64,000 nucleotides of DNA from JBKQHQ01 sp052148715 (GTDB taxonomy: Bacteria; Pseudomonadota; Alphaproteobacteria; Rhizobiales; Xanthobacteraceae): assembly GCA_052148715.1 (NCBI GenBank), contig JBKQHQ010000021.1:21743-85742 (forward strand), in the 5' to 3' direction. The position numbers and the translations under genes are program-made. The number at the start of each line of letters is the position of its first letter. Position 1 is the stretch's first letter. The notes beneath the pieces were generated by a model. That model ran no database searches, had not been told where the DNA came from, and saw only the letters and a program-made list of their open reading frames with translations. Shown here piece after piece: positions 8,405 to 15,765 of this stretch.

Positions 8405-9285
8405 ATGAAGCCCCGCCTTCCCATGATCCCGCTCGGCCGAAAGATCAGGAGGAGCACGAGAGCGCTGAAGGAGAGCGTGAGCGCGTATTCCGGCCCGAAG
8501 AAGATCGCGCCAAAACTTTCCAGGACGCCCAGCACGAGGCCGCCCACGAGGACCCCGGTCACGCTGCCTAACCCGCCGAGCACGCAGGTGACGAAGGCCT
8601 TGCCCAGATAGGTCGTCCCGGCAAGCGGGGAGATCGGAAAGATCGGGCTCAGCAGTGCGCCGGCCGCGCCTGCCAGCGCCGCCCCAAGCCCGAAGGTCAG
8701 GGCAAAGATCGTGGTCGGATCGACGCCCATCAATATGGCCGCATAACGGTCCATCCGGACCGCGACGATCGCCCGCCCGATCGATGTGCCGCGCAGTAGA
8801 AGGTAGAGCAGGGCTACGAACAGAAGCGCAAACAGCATGCTTGCCAAACGGTCGATCGGAACGATCACGTCCAAGCCGGGAATGACACTCGACAGATCGA
8901 TGATGCCGAGCGGCGGCACGAGGTTGACCTTGCGAAAATCCGCTTTGAAGGCAACCAGCATGATGTTGTCGAGCAGCAGAGTGAGCCCGAACGTGGTTGT
9001 CATGGTGATGAGCACGGGCGCTTCAACGACCCGGTTCACCACGATGAACTGAATGACGTAGCCGACCCCAAACAATGCCAACGCCGCGACGGGCGCAAAG
9101 ACGAAGGGGTGAATGCCCAGCAGGCTGTAGGCGAAGAAGGCGAGATAGGCGCCCAGCACCACGAACGAGCCGTGCAGGATGTTGATGACGTTGAGGACAC
9201 CCCAGACCAGCGAGAAGCCCGCCGCAATGCAAGCGTACAGGCCGCCCAGCAGTAGTCCATTCACCAGCACCTGGACGTACAGCAT
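8401..9285 (-). CDS. livH: LIV-type ABC transporter permease, LivH-like
   Basis: 294 residues, hydrophobic throughout, with the LivH opening LLLGGLYACIAAGFSLVWGV and NIILG-like INILHGSFVVLGAY. The conserved loop is GTSIGRAIVAVRMDRYAAIL near residue 185, and the glycine-rich last third is GKAFVTCVLGGLGSVTG. It forms the inner-membrane channel with LivM. It starts 24 bp after the binding-protein gene. Confidence 0.88.
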   Translation of the reverse strand: MLYVQVLVNGLLLGGLYACIAAGFSLVWGVLNVINILHGSFVVLGAYLAFFAYSLLGIHPFVFAPVAALALFGVGYVIQFIVVNRVVEAPVLITMTTTFGLTLLLDNIMLVAFKADFRKVNLVPPLGIIDLSSVIPGLDVIVPIDRLASMLFALLFVALLYLLLRGTSIGRAIVAVRMDRYAAILMGVDPTTIFALTFGLGAALAGAAGALLSPIFPISPLAGTTYLGKAFVTCVLGGLGSVTGVLVGGLVLGVLESFGAIFFGPEYALTLSFSALVLLLIFRPSGIMGRRGFI

Positions 9286-9308
9286 AAGGCCAGGCCTCTG
9301 CGCCTCGC

Positions 9309-10583
9309 TCAGTGCACGCCGAGGAGCAGGTCGCCGGCTTTGATGGCGTCGGGATAGACGACAACCGCACGTCCCTGCTGAATCTGGAATACGGGAGGCA
9401 CGTACGAGATCGCCTGTCCGGCGGCGTTGAAGCTCAGTGGACCGAAGAATGTCGCAAAGCCGCCGGCGGCCAGCGCCTCACGGACCTTGCCGTGATCTAT
9501 GGAACCGGCTTTCTCGATCGCCATCTGCAGCACGACGCCGACCGCGCTGCCGGTCGCATTGGTGAAGTCAGGCAGGGATTTGTACTTTTTCTTGAACATC
9601 TCCGTGTAGCTCTCGGAGCTGCCGAACGCGTCTTTGCTCTTGTAGCGCACCGCGGGGTGCCACCAGGTCGCGCTTGTCAGGTTTTCCGCCAGCGAGCCGG
9701 TCGCGTCGATGAATTCTTGGTAAGCCGGGGCATTGATCATGGTCACGACTTGCGCCTTGACGCTGAGGTCGGCCATCTGCTTGCGGATCAGGATCATGTC
9801 GTTGATGTAGCCGGTGGCAACGATCCAATCGGGATTGGCGGCCTTGATCTCCGTCAAGGCCGAGGCGTGATCGAGCGTATTGATGGCGTACTTCCCGAAA
9901 TAGACCACGCTGAGACCGCGCTTCTTAACGGACTTTTCGAATTCCTGACCAAGCGCCAGCGGAAAGAGATCATTGCGCGCCAGAATGGCGACCCGTTGGA
10001 CCTTTGGTGCCTTGCTCCTGACGATATCGCTCATCGGCTCGGAGAGCGTGTCATTTTCGGTGAACGTCCCGAACAGGTTCTTGTAGCCCTGGTCGTAGAC
10101 CTCGGCAGAGGATGCCGTCGGGGCTAGCGTGGGGATGCCGTATCGCTCCGAGACGGTGCTAGCCGCCTTGGTGGCTCCCGAGCCGAACGGCGAGAACATG
10201 AAATCGACCTTGTCGTCGGTCGCGAGCTTTTCGGCGAGTTGCACCGCCTTCGGCGTGGCCGACTGATAGTCGTAATAGACGATTTCGATCGGATGCTTTG
10301 TCCCGCCGACGTCGATCCCACCGGCGGCATTCACGACGTCCTTCCACAATTCATACCCTTGCTGGAGCTTCGTGCCCTCCGGCGACAGCGCACCCGTCAG
10401 AGGAAGCGGCGCCCCGATGCGAATGGCGGCGCTGTCCGCTTGGGCCTTGGACACGGCCGTAGATGCCAAGAGTCCGAGTGCGAGAACCGCGAGCGCCCAG
10501 GTGGCCAGCCTGCGCCTCGGCGCGCACCGCAACGGACGGGACTCGCTGGAAATGCAATCGACGGACGGCCTCCATAACCCCAT
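9309..10583 (-). CDS. Periplasmic substrate-binding protein of LIV-type ABC transporter
   Basis: 424 residues. GGAGGA lies 7 nt before the ATG. A long n-region (CAPRRRLATWALAVLALGLL) precedes a Sec signal cleaved near residue 50 (AQA-DSAA). The mature part is a type I periplasmic binding fold: IRIGAPLPLTGALSPEGTKL, then VVNAAGGIDVGGTKHPIEIV, the standard opening of LivK-like amino-acid and amide binding proteins. It captures substrate for LivHMGF. The ligand is unknown. The gene is divergent from a GntR/FCD regulator and its upstream region carries a GTATACGATTTG site, so it is probably repressed until the ligand is present. Confidence 0.88.
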   Translation of the reverse strand: MGLWRPSVDCISSESRPLRCAPRRRLATWALAVLALGLLASTAVSKAQADSAAIRIGAPLPLTGALSPEGTKLQQGYELWKDVVNAAGGIDVGGTKHPIEIVYYDYQSATPKAVQLAEKLATDDKVDFMFSPFGSGATKAASTVSERYGIPTLAPTASSAEVYDQGYKNLFGTFTENDTLSEPMSDIVRSKAPKVQRVAILARNDLFPLALGQEFEKSVKKRGLSVVYFGKYAINTLDHASALTEIKAANPDWIVATGYINDMILIRKQMADLSVKAQVVTMINAPAYQEFIDATGSLAENLTSATWWHPAVRYKSKDAFGSSESYTEMFKKKYKSLPDFTNATGSAVGVVLQMAIEKAGSIDHGKVREALAAGGFATFFGPLSFNAAGQAISYVPPVFQIQQGRAVVVYPDAIKAGDLLLGVH

Positions 10584-10637
10584 TGTCGTCTCCTCCGGTC
10601 AGCTCAAGAACAGCGGACCTTCATGCAAGCCATATGC

Positions 10638-10649
10638 CAAATCGTATAC
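10638..10649 (-). promoter_or_regulatory. Operator-like site 1 (GTATACGATTTG, minus strand)
   Basis: On the minus strand this reads GTATACGATTTG and lies about 55 bp upstream of the binding-protein ATG. The same 12 bases occur on the plus strand at 10822-10833, next to the regulator start. The palindromic GTATAC core is typical of GntR/FCD operators. Confidence 0.5.
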
Positions 10650-10821
10650 AATCGTAGACCGAGTTTCCGCTGGGAAAATCGACGCCCCAGCATCCCTTTG
10701 AGATGGTCACCGGTATTGATTTTGTAGATATTTCATCGGCAAAGCCAGCGCTTTTTGTCGTTATGGGAATTGGCGGGGATTGTTCCGGGAACGCCGATAA
10801 ATTGGCAAAAAATTCCAAAGC

Positions 10822-10833
10822 GTATACGATTTG
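10822..10833 (+). promoter_or_regulatory. Operator-like site 2 (GTATACGATTTG, plus strand)
   Basis: An exact inverted copy of the site at 10638-10649, ending 4 nt before the proposed GTG start of the GntR gene. A TTGGCA at 10803 and TACGAT at 10825 could be a -35/-10 pair overlapping it, which would fit autorepression and a nearly leaderless mRNA. Confidence 0.5.
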
Positions 10834-10837
10834 TGCC

Positions 10838-11515
10838 GTGAGCCTCCTCGATCACATCGATACCCTGCGCGCTGGTCGTCCTGCGAGTCCGGACGTCATC
10901 GCGGACGTGCTGTTGGCGATCATCTTGCGGGGCCACTTTCGCGGCGGTCAGCCGCTACGCCAGGATGAGCTCGCGAGCTGGTTCGGCGTCAGCCGAATTC
11001 CGGTTCGCGAGGCTTTGCGTCAACTCACGGCCGATGGGCTCGTCGAGTTTCACCCCAAGCGCGGCGCGGTCGTTGCCGCGCTGAAGCCCGACGAGGCCGA
11101 GGAAATCCTCGAGATCCGCTGCACATTGGAGATCAAGGCGGCCACCCTGGCCATGCCGCATTGGACCGACGCCACCTTCGCTGCCCTGACCGCCATGCTC
11201 GACGAAGCCGAGACATGCTCGTCGATCGATCGCTGGAGCGATCTGAATTGGCGCTTTCACGAGGAGCTTTATCGTCCCGCGGCGCGTCCGCGGCTGCTGT
11301 CGCTCATCTGCACCTTGAACACGAACGTGGACCGCTACATCCGCCTGCTCGTCAGCCAGTCCGACTACCGGCTCCAGGCGCAACGCGAGCACCGCGCCAT
11401 TCTCGCCTGCGCCTGCGTGCGCAACGTCGCGGCTCTGTCGGCGCTGATCGAGCAGCACGCCATGCAGACGGCCGTTCGATTGCGCCGGTTTCTCGATGCC
11501 TACGAGGGGTCGTAG
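10838..11515 (+). CDS. GntR family regulator, FCD subfamily
   Basis: 225 residues from the GTG at 10838. An ATG at 10703 is in frame, but the extra 45 residues are unlike a GntR N-terminus and would contain the operator. The winged helix is at about residues 20-80: IILRGHFRGGQPLRQDELAS, VSRIPVREALRQL, ADGLVEFHPKRGAVVA. An all-helical FCD ligand domain follows, with EILEIRCTLEIKAA and metal/ligand positions including NWRFHEELYRPA and QREHRAIL. Such proteins usually repress a neighbouring uptake or catabolic operon and release DNA when a small acid binds. Target: the divergent LIV transporter. Confidence 0.87.
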   Translation: MSLLDHIDTLRAGRPASPDVIADVLLAIILRGHFRGGQPLRQDELASWFGVSRIPVREALRQLTADGLVEFHPKRGAVVAALKPDEAEEILEIRCTLEIKAATLAMPHWTDATFAALTAMLDEAETCSSIDRWSDLNWRFHEELYRPAARPRLLSLICTLNTNVDRYIRLLVSQSDYRLQAQREHRAILACACVRNVAALSALIEQHAMQTAVRLRRFLDAYEGS

Positions 11516-11553
11516 CGCAGGCGCGGAGCGGTCCGAAGTGAAATTCAGATGGC

Positions 11554-11670
11554 GTCCCGGGCCTTGTGCCCGGGCTCGCTCCGCGCGTCGGGGCCTCGCG
11601 CGCGACAGCGCTCCAACGAATGGGTACCGGAGCTTGCTGTACCATGGGTCCCGGGCACGAGGCCCGGGAC
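11554..11670. repeat. Long inverted repeat (21-bp perfect arms)
   Basis: Arms at 11554-11574 and 11650-11670 are perfect inverse copies (core CCCGGGC...GCCCGGG) flanking about 75 bp. It lies between convergent genes (GntR regulator and glutathione transferase). It resembles the dispersed GTCCCGGGC... repeats of Bradyrhizobium-like genomes and could also stop transcription from both sides. Confidence 0.7.
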
Positions 11671-11715
11671 GACAGTTGGTAGACGGATCGACGTCGTGCG
11701 CAGTTCGCCGCCAGC

Positions 11716-12414
11716 CTACCGGACGACCGCCGCCGTCTGTCCAAACAGAATCCGCCGCGCCTCCTCGGTCTGAATGCCCTGCTGGGTATTGATCGATTTG
11801 GCCTTCTCGTAGGCGCGCACGGTTGCCGGGCGTTGCTTGATCGCTTCGAACCATCGCTTCAGGTGGGGGAAATCTTCCAGCTTCTGCCCTTGGCGCTCGT
11901 AAGGAACGACCCAAGGATAGGCCGCCATGTCGGCGATCGAGTAATCGCCGGCGACAAAGGCGCGATCGGCGAGGCGCTTGTTGAGCACCCCATAGAGCCG
12001 GTTGGTCTCGTCCACATAGCGCTTGATCGCGTAGGGAATTTTCTCGACCGCGTAGTTGGCGAAATGATTGTTCTGGCCGGCCATCGGCCCGAGTCCGCCC
12101 ATCTGCCAAAACAGCCATTGAATGACCTCGGTGCGGCCGCGCAGGTCGCTCGGCAGGAAACGGCCGATCTTCTCGGCCAGATAAAGGAGGATGGCGCCGG
12201 ATTCGAACACCGAGATCGGCGCCCCGCCCCCTTTGGGCGCATGGTCGACGATCGCCGGGATGCGGTTGTTGGGCGCGACCGCCAAGAACTCCGGCTTGAA
12301 CTGGTCGCCCTTGCCGATGTTCACCGGAATGATCTTGTATTCGAGACCCGTCTCTTCCAGAAACATCGTGATCTTGTGGCCGTTCGGCGTCGTCCAATAG
12401 TGCAGGTCGATCAT
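11716..12414 (-). CDS. Glutathione S-transferase, YfcG/YghU-like
   Basis: 232 residues from the ATG at 12414, preceded by GGAACC. A frame to 12471 adds 19 residues without a ribosome site. The thioredoxin-like N-domain has TTPNGHKITMFLEE, where Thr/Asn replace a catalytic Tyr as in Nu-class YfcG, the cis-Pro motif NNRIPAIVD, and the glutathione-contact FESGAILLYLAEK. The helical C-domain has WLFWQMGGLGPMAGQ and FVAGDYSIADMAAYPW. YfcG-type enzymes act as disulfide reductases with glutathione. It lies 22 bp after the TetR gene on the same strand, so the pair is probably one operon controlled by that repressor. Confidence 0.85.
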   Translation of the reverse strand: MIDLHYWTTPNGHKITMFLEETGLEYKIIPVNIGKGDQFKPEFLAVAPNNRIPAIVDHAPKGGGAPISVFESGAILLYLAEKIGRFLPSDLRGRTEVIQWLFWQMGGLGPMAGQNNHFANYAVEKIPYAIKRYVDETNRLYGVLNKRLADRAFVAGDYSIADMAAYPWVVPYERQGQKLEDFPHLKRWFEAIKQRPATVRAYEKAKSINTQQGIQTEEARRILFGQTAAVVR

Positions 12415-12436
12415 CGTTTGGTTCCTCTGTTGCGTG

Positions 12437-13015
12437 TCAATCGAGAAGTTCAAGGGCCGGCCGAGCGACACCTTCGAGCAACGCCCGATCGGGATTCACG
12501 CGCGCCAAAACCCTTATGCCGAGCAGGACACCGAGCAGCAACCGCGCGAGATCCTTCGCCTTGCGGTCCGGCGGCACCGTTCCTTGCGCCTGCGCGGCCT
12601 TGATCAAGCGCTGAAAGAAGGCCTCGATCTGGCCGAGACGATCGGCGATGACGGCACCGAGTTTCGCATCGTGCGGCGCGACCTCGAGCGCCGAATTGAT
12701 CAGGAAGCAGCCGCGCCGTTCGCGGTCGTTCACCGAGGCGTCGATGATCTCGGCGATGAAGCTGCGCAGCGCCTGCTTCGGCGGCAAGGATTCCAGACGC
12801 TCCATGCGCGCCCGGGTCGCGTGATCGAGATAGTGCCCAAGCGCCTGCACGAACAGCGCATGCTTGTCGCCGAACGCGTTGTACAGACTGGGTCCGGAGA
12901 TGCCCATCGAGGCTGCGAGATCGCGCACCGAGGTCGCCGCGTAACCGCGCTGCCAGAAACAGTCGATCGCCGCCTGCAGAGCGGTCGCTTGGTCGAACTC
13001 GCGAGGTCTCGGCAT
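12437..13015 (-). CDS. TetR family repressor
   Basis: 192 residues starting MPRPREFD at 13015; an ATG 12 bp upstream is also possible. The helix-turn-helix is at residues about 10-55 (ALQAAIDCFWQRGYAATSVR, MGISGPSLYNAFGDKHALF). The C-terminal domain matches the TetR_C group with RRGCFLINSALEVAP. A 16-bp dyad lies 60 bp upstream. It most likely represses itself and the glutathione transferase gene downstream; the inducer may be an electrophile. Confidence 0.87.
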   Translation of the reverse strand: MPRPREFDQATALQAAIDCFWQRGYAATSVRDLAASMGISGPSLYNAFGDKHALFVQALGHYLDHATRARMERLESLPPKQALRSFIAEIIDASVNDRERRGCFLINSALEVAPHDAKLGAVIADRLGQIEAFFQRLIKAAQAQGTVPPDRKAKDLARLLLGVLLGIRVLARVNPDRALLEGVARPALELLD

Positions 13016-13075
13016 CGCGCCATCCAAACCGCAGCCGGCACGAGGATCGTCCGACGGGATCGGTCATTGACATTA

Positions 13076-13091
13076 TGTATCACGCGATACA
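13076..13091. promoter_or_regulatory. TetR-type operator
   Basis: TGTATCACGCGATACA: perfect 6-bp arms TGTATC/GATACA with a 4-bp centre, the usual size and shape of a TetR-family operator, located about 60 bp before the TetR start. Confidence 0.6.
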
Positions 13092-13628
13092 AAATTGTCC
13101 AGTTTTCGGCGCCCAATTCGACGGTGCCGCGGACCGATGCGACCAGGGTTAGAGCGGCGGCGCGATCCAACATAGTCGCTGGAAATGGAGGAGCGCCTGC
13201 AGCTTTACTCCGGCATCAATTCCGTGTCCGCCCTGGAATGTCCGACCTGCGCTCGCGGAAGAGCAAGGGAAATACCGCGACGATCTGTAGGCCCTGCTAT
13301 GATGACCCTGAGCGGGGATCAGTTCGATCCCGCCTTGATTGGAAGATGCAGGAGATGCCCCGCCGTTCAAGAGTTTACCGCCAGATCCATGGCCGAAGGT
13401 CCGAGGCACTGCGCGGGCCGCGTAACCTTTTGCGATTTCGCGGCGAAAACATTGCTAGCGCTTACGAAGAAAATGGATACGCGGGTCAAGCCGGCGCATG
13501 ACTAATTCGGTAAGCGTTGCGGTGCACGGGAGAGGATTCTTGATGGCGTACCGATACCGTTGCCGCCGTGTCGGCACCGCGACGATTGTTCATCAACACG
13601 ATTCCGCGTGCTATGATGGATTAGACCG
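13092..13628. other. Long intergenic region, no convincing gene
   Basis: A plus-strand frame (13185-13505) contains LECPTC and GRCRRCP, which could suggest a small zinc-binding protein, but it has no clear ribosome site and ends in MDTRVKPAHD, a tail that I associate with a dispersed rhizobial repeat. I see no RNA gene. The promoter of the following PRC-barrel gene is presumably at the right end. Confidence 0.4.
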
Positions 13629-14117
13629 ATGTGCCGATTGATCACATCCGCCCTGCTGAGCGGGGTGCTGCTGACCTTGAACGCAAGCGCGAACGCGGAT
13701 CCGAACAAAAATCTCGGCGCCGTGATCGTTGCCCAGAGCGAATCGACGCCCTCGCCCGACAAACCCGAGCCCTCGCCCGAGGAGGTCATGCGCCGGCGTT
13801 TTCCGCAGCCGGTGCGGGTCGGCGATCTAATCGGATTGCCGCTGCTCGACTACGACGACCGGACGATCGGCCGGGTGCGGCAAGTGGTCCGCACGCCGGC
13901 GGGAAAGATTCAGCTGATCGTCGGTGTCGGCGGCTGGTTCGGCTTCGGCACGCGGCCGGTCGCCGTACCGATCGAGGTTGTCGCCATCCTTGCGCGCCAG
14001 ATCGATGCACTCGACCAGGACCGGGACGAGATCGAAACGGCGCCGACATGGGACAGCTCCCAAGGGCGCCCCATCGATCCCAAGGAGATGATCCGCATCG
14101 CCCTGGCACGCCGGTGA
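13629..14117 (+). CDS. Secreted PRC-barrel domain protein
   Basis: 162 residues. Signal peptide at residues 1-24 (LITSALLSGVLLTLNASANA). A PRC-barrel is at about 60-130: VRVGDLIGLPLLDYDDRTIG, VRTPAGKIQLIVGVGGWFGF, then VAVPIEVVAILARQID. PRC-barrels are small beta barrels that bind partner proteins or surfaces, for example in photosynthetic reaction centres and RimM. It is followed 26 bp later by a cytochrome b561-type gene and then a molybdoenzyme, so it may help assemble or anchor that redox unit. No clear ribosome site is seen before the ATG. Confidence 0.75.
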   Translation: MCRLITSALLSGVLLTLNASANADPNKNLGAVIVAQSESTPSPDKPEPSPEEVMRRRFPQPVRVGDLIGLPLLDYDDRTIGRVRQVVRTPAGKIQLIVGVGGWFGFGTRPVAVPIEVVAILARQIDALDQDRDEIETAPTWDSSQGRPIDPKEMIRIALARR

Positions 14118-14143
14118 GGCCGTGTGAGTAGGAGAGACCCCGC

Positions 14144-14836
14144 ATGACGACCGCGTCCGTCACGTCCCGTAAGCCCCATGAGTCGAAGCTGCATCCGTTG
14201 CCGCTGCGCATCATGCATTGGACCAACGCCGTCGCCATGATCCTCATGATCGGCAGCGGATGGAAGATCTACAATGACGAGGTGCTGTTCGGATGGCTGC
14301 ATTTCCCCGACTGGATCGTGCTCGGCGGGGAGGCGCAAGGCGCGCTGCAGTGGCATTTCTTCGCCATGTGGATCCTGATGCTCAACGGATTGGCTTACGT
14401 CATCTACGGGTTCGCGACTGGCCGCTTCAAGCGCATGCTGTTTCCGATCCATCCGCGCGACGTGATCGCCACGGTTCGCGATGCGCTGCGTTTCAAGCTC
14501 GCCCATGACGACCTGACGGTATACAACGCGGTGCAACGTATCCTCTATGTCGGCATCATCCTGGTCGGCATCGTTCAGGTAATTTCCGGCCTGGTCGTCT
14601 GGAAGCCCATTCAATTCTCCGAGCTCACCATACTGTTCTATAACTTCCAGGGCGCCCGGCTGGTACACTTTCTCGGCATGAGCGCAATCGTGCTTTTCCT
14701 CCTCATCCACGTCGCGCTGGCGCTCCTCGTGCCGCAGACGCTGGTCAATATGCTCACCGGCGGCCCCAAGCTGAAAGAGGCTGTGCCGCCGCTCCCGGCA
14801 TCGGATGCCCCGATTCCGGGACAGGCCGCCCACTGA
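14144..14836 (+). CDS. Cytochrome b561-type membrane subunit
   Basis: 230 residues with AGGAGA upstream. Four to five membrane helices carry likely haem-ligand histidines: LRIMHWTNAVAMILMIGSGW (first helix), GALQWHFFAMWILMLNG, and in the later helix GARLVHFLGMSAIVLFLLIH. This is the pattern of the Ni,Fe-hydrogenase/thiosulfate-reductase/formate-dehydrogenase cytochrome b group (prokaryotic cytochrome b561). It would move electrons between the quinone pool and the periplasmic molybdoenzyme encoded 13 bp downstream. Confidence 0.85.
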   Translation: MTTASVTSRKPHESKLHPLPLRIMHWTNAVAMILMIGSGWKIYNDEVLFGWLHFPDWIVLGGEAQGALQWHFFAMWILMLNGLAYVIYGFATGRFKRMLFPIHPRDVIATVRDALRFKLAHDDLTVYNAVQRILYVGIILVGIVQVISGLVVWKPIQFSELTILFYNFQGARLVHFLGMSAIVLFLLIHVALALLVPQTLVNMLTGGPKLKEAVPPLPASDAPIPGQAAH

Positions 14837-14849
14837 CCGGGAGAACGCA

Positions 14850-15641
14850 ATGTCCATCCGTACCCCCTCCCCCTCGATTTTCCGTCCGCAACGGCCGATC
14901 GATCAGAGCGTCATGGAGGAAAACAAGCGGCTGATCGAGGACATAAACCGGCGAAATCTTTTGCGCGGTACGCTCAGTCTCGGCGCGCTGTCGCTGCTGA
15001 CCGGATGCACCATCACCGACCATACCCCGGTGCAGAGCGTGCTCAAGGCGGTGTCGTCCTTCAACGATCGCGTGCAGGAGTTCCTGTTCAGACCCAACCA
15101 CCTGGCGCCGACCTTCTCGGAGGCGCAGGTCGTCAAGCCGCCGCGCTACAACGCCTATTATGAGGTCGAGGATGTCAAGCCGGTCGACGGCGGCAGCTGG
15201 AAGCTCGAGCTCTCGGGTCTCGTCCAGGATAAACGTCCGTGGACCGCGCAGCAGATTTATGCGTTACCCGAGCAGGAGATCATTATCCGGCACATCTGCG
15301 TCGAGGGTTGGGACTATATCGGCCAATGGTCGGGCGTGAACTTGCGCGTTTTCCTGGAGCGCATCGGCGCCGACCTTTCCGCCAAATACGTCATGTTCCG
15401 CTGTGCCGACGACTATTCCGGCAGCATCGACATGGCGACTGCGCTGCATCCGCAGACGATCCTCGCCACCAAATATGCGCGCCAGCCGATCACCGACCCG
15501 TTCGGCTTCCCGCTGCGCTTGCGTACCGCCACGAAGCTCGGCTTCAAGAACCCGAAGTGGATCACGTCGATGGAGGTCACCAACACTTATCCGGGGGGAT
15601 ACTGGGAGGATCGCGGCTTCAATTGGTTTGCGGGGATTTAG
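14850..15641 (+). CDS. MsrP/YedY-like periplasmic molybdopterin oxidoreductase
   Basis: 263 residues from the ATG at 14850, following GGGAG; an upstream ATG at 14805 overlaps the previous gene. Residues about 30-50 are a twin-arginine signal combined with a lipobox (NRRNLLRGTLSLGALSLLTGC), suggesting a Tat-exported lipoprotein. The sulfite-oxidase fold follows: IIRHICVEGW, whose Cys is the expected molybdenum ligand, SGVNLRVFLERIGA, MFRCADDYSGSIDM, ITDPFGFPLRLR, and WITSMEVTNTYPGGYWEDRG. MsrP reduces methionine sulfoxide in periplasmic proteins with a b-type cytochrome. The b561 gene just upstream fits that arrangement, but the substrate is not proven. Confidence 0.85.
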   Translation: MSIRTPSPSIFRPQRPIDQSVMEENKRLIEDINRRNLLRGTLSLGALSLLTGCTITDHTPVQSVLKAVSSFNDRVQEFLFRPNHLAPTFSEAQVVKPPRYNAYYEVEDVKPVDGGSWKLELSGLVQDKRPWTAQQIYALPEQEIIIRHICVEGWDYIGQWSGVNLRVFLERIGADLSAKYVMFRCADDYSGSIDMATALHPQTILATKYARQPITDPFGFPLRLRTATKLGFKNPKWITSMEVTNTYPGGYWEDRGFNWFAGI

Positions 15642-15664
15642 TGTTGTGGTTTTGACATTTGATC

Positions 15665-15765
15665 GTCATTCCGGGGCGCCGCAAAGCGGCGAGCCCGGAA
15701 TCCATAACCACGGTCAGTGACTATGGATTCCGGGTTCCCTCGCTGCGCTCGGGCCCCGGAATGAC
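15665..15765. repeat. Nested inverted repeats of a dispersed rhizobial element
   Basis: Outer arms GTCATTCCGGGGC (15665-15677) and GCCCCGGAATGAC (15753-15765) enclose inner arms CCCGGAATCCATA (15694-15706) and TATGGATTCCGGG (15722-15734). All four arms are perfect. The right half is also read as the end of the minus-strand membrane protein gene. Confidence 0.75.

Noticed and set aside
10703..10837. Longer start for the GntR regulator
   Set aside because: It would place the operator inside the coding region and add 45 residues unlike any GntR N-terminus.
13185..13505. Small zinc-finger-like protein (CPTC and CRRC)
   Set aside because: No ribosome site, and the C-terminus (MDTRVKPAHD) looks repeat-derived; kept only as a remark.
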